DNA of 64,000 nt from Anaerolineaceae bacterium (GTDB lineage: Bacteria > Chloroflexota > Anaerolineae > Anaerolineales > Anaerolineaceae): positions 1 to 64,000 of the forward strand of contig JAENZI010000014.1 in NCBI GenBank assembly GCA_016841365.1. The letters run 5' to 3'. The translations under genes and the position numbers were made by a program. Below, piece by piece: positions 16,660 to 25,206 of the stretch. Every line of letters starts with the position of its first letter. Positions within the stretch are counted from its first letter, which is position 1. Below the pieces are notes generated by a model. The model saw nothing but the letters and a program-made list of their open reading frames with translations. It had not been told where the DNA came from and searched no databases.

Positions 16660-17528
16660 TAGAGTATTTTCTCCTTTGGACGGGCGGGTCGGTTCCCGTT
16701 CATATAATCCGTAAATTGAAACAGGAATAAGGATAGTTGAGGGGAGTGCAGGGCTTCGTTGATCTCCTCAGGCGGAATATCCGTCAGACGTTCAAACACG
16801 CTTTGCACCCGGTCGAACCACACCTGTGATTCCTTTTCGATATAGGCATCCGATGGTCCTCGGCATCCCACGCAGGGATGCCCGGGACGGGTGCAAATGG
16901 CGCGGCAGCCGCCGCGTGTGGATGAGCCGACGCAAAGATATCCCTGGTTGATCAGGCAGATGTCGGGCAGCACTTCACCCTGTTGAAAACCGAGCAAATG
17001 TTTGGGTCGCATGTCTTTGAGTTTCTTCCGGCCGCACTCCTGGCAAACAATACTGCTGGCTTCAAAGTCTTCGGGTCCGGTCAGCGCTGCCATGAAAAGC
17101 TCGGGCGTGGGCGGGCAGCCGGGCAGGTACAGGTCAACATCCACAAAGGCATCGATTGGCTGGCTTTTGGGCAGCAGGTGAGGCAGGTGGTGACGGTTGG
17201 CCTGCGCCATAAACATCTGGCGCACTTCATCACGGTCGCCTAAATTGGCGACTCCGCCAGAAATGGCACAGGTGCCTACGGCGACCACCTTTTTTGCGAT
17301 CTGTGCTGAACGCCTGAGGTTCCAGATGTCTTCATCGTTGCGCACACCGCCGCTGACCAGCAGGATCTCGGTATCTTTCGGTACGGCGTGTGTGGAGACC
17401 ACCAGTGGCATATACACCAACTGGTATTGCTCCACCCATTCACTGGCGTTAAGCAATGATACTTCGCAGCCGGCACAGCCTGAGAGCTGCAAAACGGCGA
17501 ATCGGGGAAGAGAGGGTTTGGAAGACAT
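16659..17528 (-). CDS. NiFe hydrogenase small subunit (group 3-like)
   Basis: This 289-aa electron-transfer subunit has proximal-cluster motifs SGCAGCEVSLL, GTCAISGG and LPGCPPTPE. A Cys-rich C-terminal region (VCQECGRKK, then GYLCVGSSTRGGCRAICTRP and PCVGCRGPSD) should bind further Fe-S clusters, as in MvhG/HydD-type subunits. There is no Tat signal, so the enzyme is cytoplasmic. It starts with AAAGGTCC before the ATG and is cotranscribed with the large subunit. A catalytically competent pair is likely, used for H2 uptake or evolution in an anaerobe. The acceptor is not encoded here. Confidence 0.9.
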   Translation of the reverse strand: MSSKPSLPRFAVLQLSGCAGCEVSLLNASEWVEQYQLVYMPLVVSTHAVPKDTEILLVSGGVRNDEDIWNLRRSAQIAKKVVAVGTCAISGGVANLGDRDEVRQMFMAQANRHHLPHLLPKSQPIDAFVDVDLYLPGCPPTPELFMAALTGPEDFEASSIVCQECGRKKLKDMRPKHLLGFQQGEVLPDICLINQGYLCVGSSTRGGCRAICTRPGHPCVGCRGPSDAYIEKESQVWFDRVQSVFERLTDIPPEEINEALHSPQLSLFLFQFTDYMNGNRPARPKEKIL

Positions 17529-17727
17529 GACTGCCCGGACCTTTCTGGCTTTGTGGGGGATATCCGGTTTCTAATCAGTAGTGATTTGAAACCGTCACGA
17601 TTCCTATGACCTAATTTTACATCAAAGTATTCCATTTCTGACTGAGGTGTTAATGATGACTGCAATTTTGGAGTGCATTATGGTATCCTTCAATTTGGAA
17701 TTTTCTAAAAATACAAAAGGATTGTAT

Positions 17728-18519
17728 ATGAAGCCGACATTGGATTTTGTAAAAACGATAACTGGGCAAGCTGGTGAAATTTTGCTGAGTTTCGTCGGTG
17801 AAGAGATGGGCGTGCGGCATAAGAGCCGCCGGGATTTGGTGACCCTGGCGGATCACGCCGCTGAAGCATACCTGATTGATACGATCCGCAAGGCGTTCCC
17901 AGATCACGCCATTAACGCTGAGGAATCGGGTGAGTTGGAGGGCGCTGTAGCGCACCGGTGGTTCATTGACCCCCTGGATGGTACATTAAATTTTGCTCAC
18001 GGCTTGCCGATCTATTGTGTTTCGGTGGCTTATGCCTACCAGGGTGAGATTGAGCTGGGTGTGGTCTATGACCCAGTGCGCAAAGAGTTTTTCAGCGCTG
18101 AGCGCGGCAGCGGTGCCTGGTTGAACGGTCAGCCCATCCATGTCTCTGAGCGTGAGGATCTAATCGAATGTATGCTGGCAACAGGTTTTCCGGGGGATGA
18201 TTGGGGCTCTGTTGGCGATAACATGGAAAATTTTAACCAGATCAGCCAGGAAGTTCAAACTGTGCGGCGCTTGGGTTCGGCTGCTTTGGATATTGTGTAT
18301 GTGGCTGCCGGCAGGCTGGATGGCTTTTGGTCAATCAAGATTCATCAATGGGATGTGGCTGCAGGCGGTTTGATTGTGCGTGAGGCAGGGGGCGTTGTGA
18401 CGGATATGTTTGGTGATGCGGATTACATGAAAAAGCCGGTGACCTTTGTGTGTGCTAACCCGTTCATTCAGCCGAAAATGCTGGCGATGCTGGCAGGTGT
18501 GCGCCAAGACAACCATTAG
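17728..18519 (+). CDS. suhB: Inositol monophosphatase family protein
   Basis: This 263-aa enzyme of the Li-sensitive phosphatase family hydrolyses inositol monophosphate or related sugar phosphates with Mg2+. The metal-binding motifs are all present: NAEESGE, the DPLDGTLNFAHGLP loop (IMPase signature 1) and WDVAAGGLIVREAGG (signature 2). The ORF track starts 81 nt too early. I use the ATG at 17728 with AAAAGGA 6 nt before it. It is transcribed divergently from the hydrogenase operon and ends in a strong terminator. A role in inositol phospholipid or sugar phosphate turnover is inferred from the family. Confidence 0.9.
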   Translation: MKPTLDFVKTITGQAGEILLSFVGEEMGVRHKSRRDLVTLADHAAEAYLIDTIRKAFPDHAINAEESGELEGAVAHRWFIDPLDGTLNFAHGLPIYCVSVAYAYQGEIELGVVYDPVRKEFFSAERGSGAWLNGQPIHVSEREDLIECMLATGFPGDDWGSVGDNMENFNQISQEVQTVRRLGSAALDIVYVAAGRLDGFWSIKIHQWDVAAGGLIVREAGGVVTDMFGDADYMKKPVTFVCANPFIQPKMLAMLAGVRQDNH

Positions 18520-18541
18520 GTTCGATCGGAATATTAAATTA

Positions 18542-18576
18542 AAAACCGCTGTTCTTTGAAAATGAACAGCGGTTTT
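18542..18576. terminator. Bidirectional intrinsic terminator
   Basis: A perfect 13-bp stem AAAACCGCTGTTC/GAACAGCGGTTTT with a 9-nt loop. T runs follow on both strands, so it serves suhB and the convergent small ORF at 18592-18765. Confidence 0.9.
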
Positions 18577-18591
18577 GTGTTTGTTAGCCGA

Positions 18592-18765
18592 TTAGCGTCG
18601 GTATTCAACCGGGTGGGCAACGTAGTAAGAGGTCGCCTGGACGGCAACCGGTACGGCTAATTGCCGATCTGCACCAGGGGAAAACTGGATCACAGCCTCG
18701 ATAATTGTGGATACAATGTTATTGATTAGCCGGCTGATCGCCGATGAATTTGCATTTGTTTTCAT
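18592..18765 (-). CDS. Small 57-aa protein, unknown function
   Basis: This gene is too short for the ORF track. It starts at an ATG with an excellent Shine-Dalgarno (AAGGAG, 6-nt spacer) and encodes 57 residues beginning MKTNANSSAISRLINNIV and ending HPVEYRR. It stops 15 bp before a strong bidirectional terminator. The N-terminal half is a possible amphipathic helix (SRLINNIVSTIIEAVIQF). The middle holds LAVPVAVQATSYYVAHP. No Cys, no signal peptide and no convincing transmembrane segment are present. Good initiation site, correct stop-terminator distance and convergent placement support a real gene. I do not recognise the family. Confidence 0.65.
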   Translation of the reverse strand: MKTNANSSAISRLINNIVSTIIEAVIQFSPGADRQLAVPVAVQATSYYVAHPVEYRR

Positions 18766-18944
18766 GTCTTGCTCCTTTGACTTGGTTATTTCTTGTTTTC
18801 TTATTTCATGAGTAATCTTACTTTATTTATCCATATAAATCAATAATGTATAAGGTTTGTAAATTGTTAACGTCTATTTAACAGGCATTTGGTTAATAAA
18901 AAGTCAAAAATGAAGATTCCCTGGTTTCTTGAATTTAAAAGATG

Positions 18945-18977
18945 ACGGCTGGCCGAATTCCCCTTCCAGCCAGCCGT
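18945..18977 (-). terminator. Intrinsic terminator of the DUF2892 gene
   Basis: A 9-bp perfect stem ACGGCTGGC/GCCAGCCGT with a 15-nt loop, followed on the minus strand by CATCTTTT, lies 20 bp after the stop codon. The rest of 18766-18944 is AT-rich and holds only the probable promoter of the 57-aa gene. Confidence 0.75.
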
Positions 18978-18997
18978 TTGATCCTTTTTAGCAGTAA

Positions 18998-19201
18998 TCA
19001 GGATTTTTTGCTGGTTGAAATACCCAGGAGTTTATAAAGCGGGCAGACACCAACAAAGCTGGTGACCAAGGCAATCACAGCCACAATGCCCAGGATGATG
19101 GCCCATGTGCCTGATATGACGTTTGTGAAGTATAAAATGGCAATCAGCGCTGCCAGCGCAAAACGAATGATCCGATCCCACGTTCCCATATTTTTCTGCA
19201 T
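18998..19201 (-). CDS. DUF2892 small membrane protein
   Basis: This 67-aa protein begins MQKNMGTWDRIIRFALA, the hallmark of DUF2892 (the transmembrane domain also found in YgaP rhodaneses). Two hydrophobic helices, FALAALIAILYFTNVI and WAIILGIVAVIALVTSFVG, are joined by a short turn, and CPLYKLLGIST follows the second helix as in the family. The function of stand-alone members is unknown. It has AAGGAGA before its ATG and its own terminator, so it is probably monocistronic. Confidence 0.88.
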   Translation of the reverse strand: MQKNMGTWDRIIRFALAALIAILYFTNVISGTWAIILGIVAVIALVTSFVGVCPLYKLLGISTSKKS

Positions 19202-19298
19202 AATAATCTCCTTTTTTATTAATCAGATGCAAATAAAGTTCAATCCGTTACATAAAATTCCTTACTCTATTAAATATACAACCCCAATCTTAGAAATT

Positions 19299-19307
19299 TG
19301 ATAGAAT
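19299..19307 (+). promoter_or_regulatory. Extended -10 promoter of comEC
   Basis: TG-A-TAGAAT lies 27 nt upstream of the comEC ATG. Unlike the leaderless cases, a GAAGGG Shine-Dalgarno follows. Confidence 0.5.
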
Positions 19308-19334
19308 GGGGTCATCCATCGGGAAGGGCAACCC

Positions 19335-21749
19335 ATGCAGGCTGCACCGCAAGAACAAATCACCAAGCGCTCACCATTTTATGGCTTTTTGCCCTTTTTC
19401 TGGCTGGCAATTGCCTTTTCAAGCGGGATCCTTTTATCATCCCTTGTGTCAATGCCCCTTTGGGCGTGGGTTGGCGGGTTCTCTGGGTGCCTGCTGAGCT
19501 GGGCTCTGGCGTTAACCCTGCCAAAATCCTTAAACCTGACACACTGGTTGCGGAACCAGGCTCATGTAGAAGACCGAATGCCTGCGATTTTGCTTGCAAT
19601 TATGTTCTTCTTGGGTGGCTGGCGATATTTAGCCATTCAACCGGTGATTGATAGGTCACATGCGGCTTTTTATAATGACCGGGGACGGGTTCAGTTGATG
19701 GGGGTTGTGTCTGATCAGCCCGATCCGCGTGACAATTATGTCAATTTGACGGTCGAGGTGGAAGACCTTGAATTTTTCGAGGATGGCGGCGATCGAAAAA
19801 GTACACCGGTTGATAAGGGCATCGTGCTGGTGCAGGCACCTGCCGGCAGTTCTTTTGTTTATGGCGACCGGGTCAGGTTCAGAGGGGAATTGCAGACGCC
19901 GTTTGAGAGTGCTGAGTTTTCCTACCAGGAATACCTAGCACGAAAAGAGATTCACAGTGTGATGCCCTACGCTCAGGTGATGTTACTGGAACCCAATCAG
20001 GGTAACCCTGTTAAGGCATGGATTTATCGATTGCAGGAGAAGGGTTACACGTTATTGCAGGCGTTGTTCCCTTCACCTGAGTCGGCTTTGCTCTCTGGGA
20101 TTTTGCTCGGGCGTGATCAAGGGCTTTCCCCGGCACTTCAGGAAGCCTTTCAAAGGACAGGTACCACGCACATCATCGCCATCTCGGGTTTCAACATGGC
20201 AATCCTGGCAGGCTTGTTCTCCGGTATCTTCACCCGCCTGTTAGGCCGTAAATGGGGTGCAATCACTGCTGTGGTCGGGATCACGGGATATACCATTTTG
20301 GTAGGCGCTGAGGCTGCGGTGGTGCGGGCGGCGATCATGGGCATTCTGGGTGTGTTGGGCGGCATGTTTGGCCGCCGCCAGAACGGCATCAACAGTTTGG
20401 GGCTGGCAGCATTGGTGATGATGCTGCTCTCCCCATTCGTTCTTTGGGACATCGGTTTTCTATTATCGATAGCCGCCACATTTGGGCTGGTTTTATACGC
20501 GCAACCGATGGAGGAAAAGTTTGTTAATTGGGCTGCCAACCGTATGCCAGAAGAACGCGCCGAAAAATTAGCCGGCCCAATCGGTGAATTCTTCCTCTTC
20601 ACCCTCGCGGCACAGGTGATGACCTTGCCGATCATCACCTATCATTTTCGCGGGATATCCTGGTTGGCGCTGTTTGCCAACCCGTTGATTTTACCGCCGC
20701 AGGCACTGGTGATGATCCTTGGGGGATTGGCGCTGCTCTGTGGGTTGGTATTGCCAGGGTTGGGGGCCTTGGTGGCGATGGCCGCCCTGCCATTGCTGCG
20801 CTATACCATTCGCACTGTGACCTGGCTGGGTCAACTCCCGGTAGGTGAAGTGAGCCTGGCGCGCTTTCACGTTCTGTGGTTGGCGGTGTTCTATGCGGTT
20901 TTGTTTGTGTTGACGCTTTTCCCGCGAGAAACGCGCCAGAAAATCTATAAACGGCTGTTTTCATTACAGACCGGGGCATTACTTCTCTTCAGTTTAGTTT
21001 TCCTTGTTTGGAATCGGGCTTTGTCGTTACCCGATGATAACCTGCACCTGACCTTGCTAGATGCTGAAGGAACGCTATTGATCCAGTCACCTGCTGGGCA
21101 TACCGTGCTTGTAGGGGGAGGAGACAGCCCGTCTACCCTGCACCAGCAGCTGGGCCAGATGCTCCCAGCGGGAGATCAGCGTTTGAATGTTTTGATTGTT
21201 GCCAGTGCTTCACGCGACGACCTGAACGGTCTCAGCGGCGGTTTAGGGCGGGTGTCGGTGGAACAGGTGTTGTGGGGGATTGACCCGCAGGTGAACCAAA
21301 CCGCGCGCAATGTTTATTCAATTATCGCTGAGAAAAGTCAGTCAATTCAAACCTTAGAAACCGGTCAGACGGTTGAGCTCGGGGGCGGCACGAGACTGAT
21401 GGTGCTCAGGTCGGGTGAACGCGGCGCCATGTTGTGGCTGGAGTTGGGCAAATTTTCTGCATTACTCCCTGCTGGCAAGCTTGATAGTGATGGGTGGACT
21501 GTGTCAAACGCGCCCGATGTGGTGCTCTTGCCCGACAATTTTTCTACTGAAGACCTGCCCCTGGCTCAAATCATTGATTGGGTACCTTCTGCCATCCTGC
21601 TCCCGCTTGACCAATCCGACCTGCCCCTCTCGGGTGAGCATGAGCTGCTGAGTCACTTCGAGGGTTACCCACTGTTGCACACGCTTGACCAGGGTTGGAT
21701 TCGAGTCAGCACAGACGGGGAAAAATTGTGGGTATCCGGCGAGAAGTGA
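19335..21749 (+). CDS. comEC: ComEC/Rec2 competence DNA channel
   Basis: This 804-aa polytopic membrane protein has the three-part ComEC layout. There is an N-terminal DUF4131 region with an OB-like part (residues about 20-210), then the competence domain with about eight helices (HIIAISGFNMAILAG, VRAAIMGILGVLGG, DIGFLLSIAATFGL), then a C-terminal metallo-beta-lactamase-like domain (about 570-800). In the last domain the metal ligands are lost: the usual SHxDxDHxGG stretch reads ASASRDDLNGLSGG, and the DVGQGD stretch reads LLDAEGT. The channel may transport single-stranded DNA, but nuclease activity from this domain is unlikely. No other com genes lie nearby. Confidence 0.9.
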   Translation: MQAAPQEQITKRSPFYGFLPFFWLAIAFSSGILLSSLVSMPLWAWVGGFSGCLLSWALALTLPKSLNLTHWLRNQAHVEDRMPAILLAIMFFLGGWRYLAIQPVIDRSHAAFYNDRGRVQLMGVVSDQPDPRDNYVNLTVEVEDLEFFEDGGDRKSTPVDKGIVLVQAPAGSSFVYGDRVRFRGELQTPFESAEFSYQEYLARKEIHSVMPYAQVMLLEPNQGNPVKAWIYRLQEKGYTLLQALFPSPESALLSGILLGRDQGLSPALQEAFQRTGTTHIIAISGFNMAILAGLFSGIFTRLLGRKWGAITAVVGITGYTILVGAEAAVVRAAIMGILGVLGGMFGRRQNGINSLGLAALVMMLLSPFVLWDIGFLLSIAATFGLVLYAQPMEEKFVNWAANRMPEERAEKLAGPIGEFFLFTLAAQVMTLPIITYHFRGISWLALFANPLILPPQALVMILGGLALLCGLVLPGLGALVAMAALPLLRYTIRTVTWLGQLPVGEVSLARFHVLWLAVFYAVLFVLTLFPRETRQKIYKRLFSLQTGALLLFSLVFLVWNRALSLPDDNLHLTLLDAEGTLLIQSPAGHTVLVGGGDSPSTLHQQLGQMLPAGDQRLNVLIVASASRDDLNGLSGGLGRVSVEQVLWGIDPQVNQTARNVYSIIAEKSQSIQTLETGQTVELGGGTRLMVLRSGERGAMLWLELGKFSALLPAGKLDSDGWTVSNAPDVVLLPDNFSTEDLPLAQIIDWVPSAILLPLDQSDLPLSGEHELLSHFEGYPLLHTLDQGWIRVSTDGEKLWVSGEK

Positions 21750-22005
21750 TTGTCATCGCCAACAAAACCTGATATTTAATTGAAAATAAAAAACATTTAA
21801 TTTCTGATTTGAGTGACGACTTAAGATGATCCACCATTTTGCCGTGGATAATAGACATACGAATACTTAATTTATATAATTAACTTAAGGCTTCACTCCA
21901 AATTCTCCTTACATCTTTAAAAAAACCGACACAGCCTTTCCAATCAGTCTTCACACTGTGACAAATATCTGTTAAGAGAATAATCGTTAAGAAGGTGAGC
22001 TTTCC

Positions 22006-24105
22006 ATGAAAAAGTATATCGTTTTGTTATTTCTTTCATGTCTGATTGCTGCATGTACGGTTGTCAGCCAATCACCAACAACTGAATTCTTAGCAGAACC
22101 AACAGCCCTCGAAACGGAAATCGAGAGAAATTTACCAGTTCCAAGCAGCACACCGGACTCCTCGGTTGTCACTTCATCAGAAGTTGCACCTGCATTGATT
22201 GTCGAAACAGATGCTTTTTATACACAAGTCGCTCAAGTTGGGGGGAGTGTAAGTGGGCTTGTTTTTATTGAGGATGTGGCATATGTTGGGGTCGGCCCCC
22301 GTATAGCTGAGATTAAATACAACCACCAAGGTGAAATTCAATTAAAGAAATTCAGCGATCCCTTACCCGGCAGGGTGACAAATCTGATCAAGCTTGTAGA
22401 TGGATCTGCTGACCGTCTGGTCATCAGTGCTGGTAAATTTCTTGTGATCATGGAACTTTTGGATAAGGCAACACTTTCAATGAAGTGTCAGCTTGAAATG
22501 CCGGGAGAAATCTCTTCTTTGGTGCTCGATCATGTATCGCACATTCTATATGCTGGGGGTGCAATTTACCATTCTGCAACCGATTATTCTGGTTTCATCT
22601 CAGCGGTGAGCCTTTCAGAGATTGGCTGCATGCAATTGATATCTTCTACGGATATGCCAGAGCCGCCTTTGAGTTTGGCGTTAGGAGAGTTGGGTTTATT
22701 TGCCGGTGCAGAGGGCTATCAAGGCGGGTTGTACTACTCGCAGGTGAATAAATCGGGTGAGCTTTCTTCAGCCGATCTTGTGATCCCCTCAACACCAGAA
22801 GCACCATTTCAACCCCTTTGTCTGCAGGTTTTTGATGATCGTTTGTACGCCAGTTACCGATCAGTCAGGGCTTATGATATCAGCACCCCTAAGCAACCAG
22901 CGTTGGTTTGGGAAGAAAGTGTTGGGGGAAATGTGGTCAAAAGTTTCAGTATTGCTGAAGAATGGATTTTCTTTTACGGCTGGACAATTAAGTCAGAGCT
23001 TGTTTATGATTCATTTGTTCCTCCTGAACCTGTGACAGGCGCTCCACTTGGAGAAACAACGAAAATCACCGCACTTTATGATGGTTTATTTATCGTTGCT
23101 GATCATGCGCTGAAGAGTTTTGAAATTGTAGATCCGGAAAATTTCCTCCTGGCAGATGAATTTCAACCAGCACTATCTAATGTGGTTAACGCTGCATCTA
23201 ACAGCGAAAAGATTTACGCCATCGATCTTGGTTTGGGAGATGGGCGCGGATTTGCAGTCTTGGAAGTGCTTGGTTTGCCTGATTTAACACCGCTTACCCG
23301 TGTTGAGACCGAACTGCTGAATAACTTATCGTTATTTCAAGGTTTTGAATTTATTGACGATAGGCTTTATCTTGCTTCATCAGAGGCTGTTTGGGTATAT
23401 GACGTGATCCTATCAGACCCACAATTGATCAGCAAACTCAAAATCGACGGGGGTGATATTGATGCTCTCATAGCGCTGAAATTTGCAGACAAGGATTTGA
23501 TTTTTGTTTCACAGCAAACCTCGGAATGGTCAACATTTTCGATATATGACCTGACAGACCTGCAAACGCCAGTAAGGCTAGGCGATCCTATCACTGTGCA
23601 AAAAGGGGAAATCATTTCGGTTGGCATCACTGAAAGCAATGTTTATGCGCTCATCAGACCGATTTATGAGATCGATTTTGCGATACTGCACGTTTTAGGT
23701 GTTGATGGCGATAAACTCTGGATTAAAGAATCTTATCAGATCCCAGGGTATATCACGGATATGGCCGTCAACAACAGCCTCATCGCAATCACAAGCATGG
23801 ATAAGCTGATGGTCTATAAGGTCAATCGGGAAGGACTGCCTGAACTTACTTCTCAAATAGATTTAAGTGCTTACGGTTTTGGTGTTGGAATCGAAAAGAA
23901 CGACTTGCTGGTTATTGTCGGAACCAAACGGGGTCCTGCGAATGTATTGGTTTATGATATTATGGACAATGAGCAGATTGAACAAATTGAATCAATCGAT
24001 ATCGCTGAAAGCGGCCTTTCGAAGCTAACTGTATTAATGACAGAGTCTTATCTTGTCTTACCAAATGGCATTGGTGGTATTTCGGTAATTCAACTTAATC
24101 CTTAG
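22006..24105 (+). CDS. Lipoprotein with LVIVD-like beta-propeller repeats
   Basis: This 699-aa protein starts with a short signal and lipobox (LSCLIAAC), so it is lipid-anchored outside. A Ser/Thr-rich linker of about 45 residues follows. The rest is built from repeats typical of LVIVD/beta-propeller surface proteins, each with a Y/F-D-I/V core: AYDISTPKQPALVW, SFEIVDPENF, VYDVILSDPQLI, IYDLTDLQTPVRL, VYDIMDNEQIEQIE. AGAAGGTGAG precedes the ATG. It is more AT-rich than its neighbours, and the 256 bp before it are also AT-rich. No enzymatic motif is visible; adhesion or ligand binding is plausible. Confidence 0.75.
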   Translation: MKKYIVLLFLSCLIAACTVVSQSPTTEFLAEPTALETEIERNLPVPSSTPDSSVVTSSEVAPALIVETDAFYTQVAQVGGSVSGLVFIEDVAYVGVGPRIAEIKYNHQGEIQLKKFSDPLPGRVTNLIKLVDGSADRLVISAGKFLVIMELLDKATLSMKCQLEMPGEISSLVLDHVSHILYAGGAIYHSATDYSGFISAVSLSEIGCMQLISSTDMPEPPLSLALGELGLFAGAEGYQGGLYYSQVNKSGELSSADLVIPSTPEAPFQPLCLQVFDDRLYASYRSVRAYDISTPKQPALVWEESVGGNVVKSFSIAEEWIFFYGWTIKSELVYDSFVPPEPVTGAPLGETTKITALYDGLFIVADHALKSFEIVDPENFLLADEFQPALSNVVNAASNSEKIYAIDLGLGDGRGFAVLEVLGLPDLTPLTRVETELLNNLSLFQGFEFIDDRLYLASSEAVWVYDVILSDPQLISKLKIDGGDIDALIALKFADKDLIFVSQQTSEWSTFSIYDLTDLQTPVRLGDPITVQKGEIISVGITESNVYALIRPIYEIDFAILHVLGVDGDKLWIKESYQIPGYITDMAVNNSLIAITSMDKLMVYKVNREGLPELTSQIDLSAYGFGVGIEKNDLLVIVGTKRGPANVLVYDIMDNEQIEQIESIDIAESGLSKLTVLMTESYLVLPNGIGGISVIQLNP

Positions 24106-24258
24106 TCATTCAAGTTGGACACATATTGCCAATCACAGAAATAATCTCACGGGGGTTAACAATGATTACGGATGTTGATTGCTTTGGATTATGTCTGATT
24201 TTAGGATTGAAACAAATCACCAACAAGTATTGATTATTGAAAGGGTTAGGATCATAAC

Positions 24259-25194
24259 ATGCCACATCAATTACCCGAAATGTATTCCTTATCAAAAAAC
24301 TTGATTTATGCTCAGCAAACCGGTTCACCGATTGTGGCGCTGGAATCTGCTGTGATCACCCATGGGCTGCCCCGCCCAGAAAACCTCAACCTGGCACGCG
24401 ACCTGGAAGAGATGGTTTTGCAGAACGGCGCCACACCCGCCACAATTGCCGTGCTGGATGGCAAGGTCAGGATTGGGTTGAGTGATGAGGAACTGGAACG
24501 CCTGGCAAACCTTGATGGAACACGCAAGATCAGCCTGCGTGATATTGGCATTGCCCTTGCCCGCGGCTTCAGTGGTGGAACGACTGTGGCAGCCACACTG
24601 TTCGCAGCGGAACAAGCTGGAATCCGTGTTTTTGCGACCGGCGGGATCGGGGGCGTACACCGTGGCGCGCCGTTTGACGTTTCAGCCGATCTACCCCAAC
24701 TGGGCAAGTCACAGGTGCTGGTGGTCTGTGCGGGTGCCAAATCCATCCTTGACCTGCCGGCGACATTGGAAGTGCTTGAAACCCAGGGTGTCCCCGTAAT
24801 CGGTTACCAGACAGATGAATTCCCGGCGTTTTACACCCGTGAAAGCGGGTTGCCTGTCGATTGCCGCGTTGACACCCCCGAAGAAGCGGCGCAGATCGCG
24901 CTCGAAGCCTGGGATGCAGGCTTGCAATCCGCCGTGCTGCTGGTGGTGCCCCCGCCAGCGGAGTCGGCAATGGATGCCAGCGTGATGGAAAAGGCGATTC
25001 AACAAGCGTTGGAAGAAGCTGAATCGCAGGGGGTACATGGTTCGGCGACCACGCCATTTCTGCTTTCACGGGTTGCACAACTGACGGGTGGGGAAAGCCT
25101 GCACGCCAACCTGGCGCTCTTGAAGAACAATGCCCGGGTCGCTGCCCGGGTGGCTGCTTCTATGGGCAAATCCGGGCAGAGTAAGATATTTTGA
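24259..25194 (+). CDS. psuG: Pseudouridine-5'-phosphate glycosidase
   Basis: This 311-aa enzyme cleaves pseudouridine 5'-phosphate to uracil and ribose 5-phosphate (reversible C-glycosidase). The sequence follows the family throughout: VALESAVITHGLPRPENL, GATPATIAVLDG, the active-site Lys region KISLRDIGIALARG, GGTTVAATLFAA, FATGGIGGVHRGA, SADLPQLG and CAGAKSILDLPATLE. The start has AGGATC before it. The usual partner, pseudouridine kinase PsuK, is not adjacent. The PfkB kinase at 30 kb sits in a sucrose locus and is not a likely substitute. Role: salvage of pseudouridine from RNA turnover. Confidence 0.95.
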   Translation: MPHQLPEMYSLSKNLIYAQQTGSPIVALESAVITHGLPRPENLNLARDLEEMVLQNGATPATIAVLDGKVRIGLSDEELERLANLDGTRKISLRDIGIALARGFSGGTTVAATLFAAEQAGIRVFATGGIGGVHRGAPFDVSADLPQLGKSQVLVVCAGAKSILDLPATLEVLETQGVPVIGYQTDEFPAFYTRESGLPVDCRVDTPEEAAQIALEAWDAGLQSAVLLVVPPPAESAMDASVMEKAIQQALEEAESQGVHGSATTPFLLSRVAQLTGGESLHANLALLKNNARVAARVAASMGKSGQSKIF

Positions 25195-25206
25195 TTCAGC
25201 TTGGGA

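Noticed and set aside
20150-20638. 162-aa minus-strand ORF in comEC
   Set aside because: It is the antisense shadow of the ComEC membrane domain; no initiation signals.
24110-24328. 72-aa minus ORF before psuG
   Set aside because: It overlaps the psuG start and has no ribosome-binding site or recognisable sequence.
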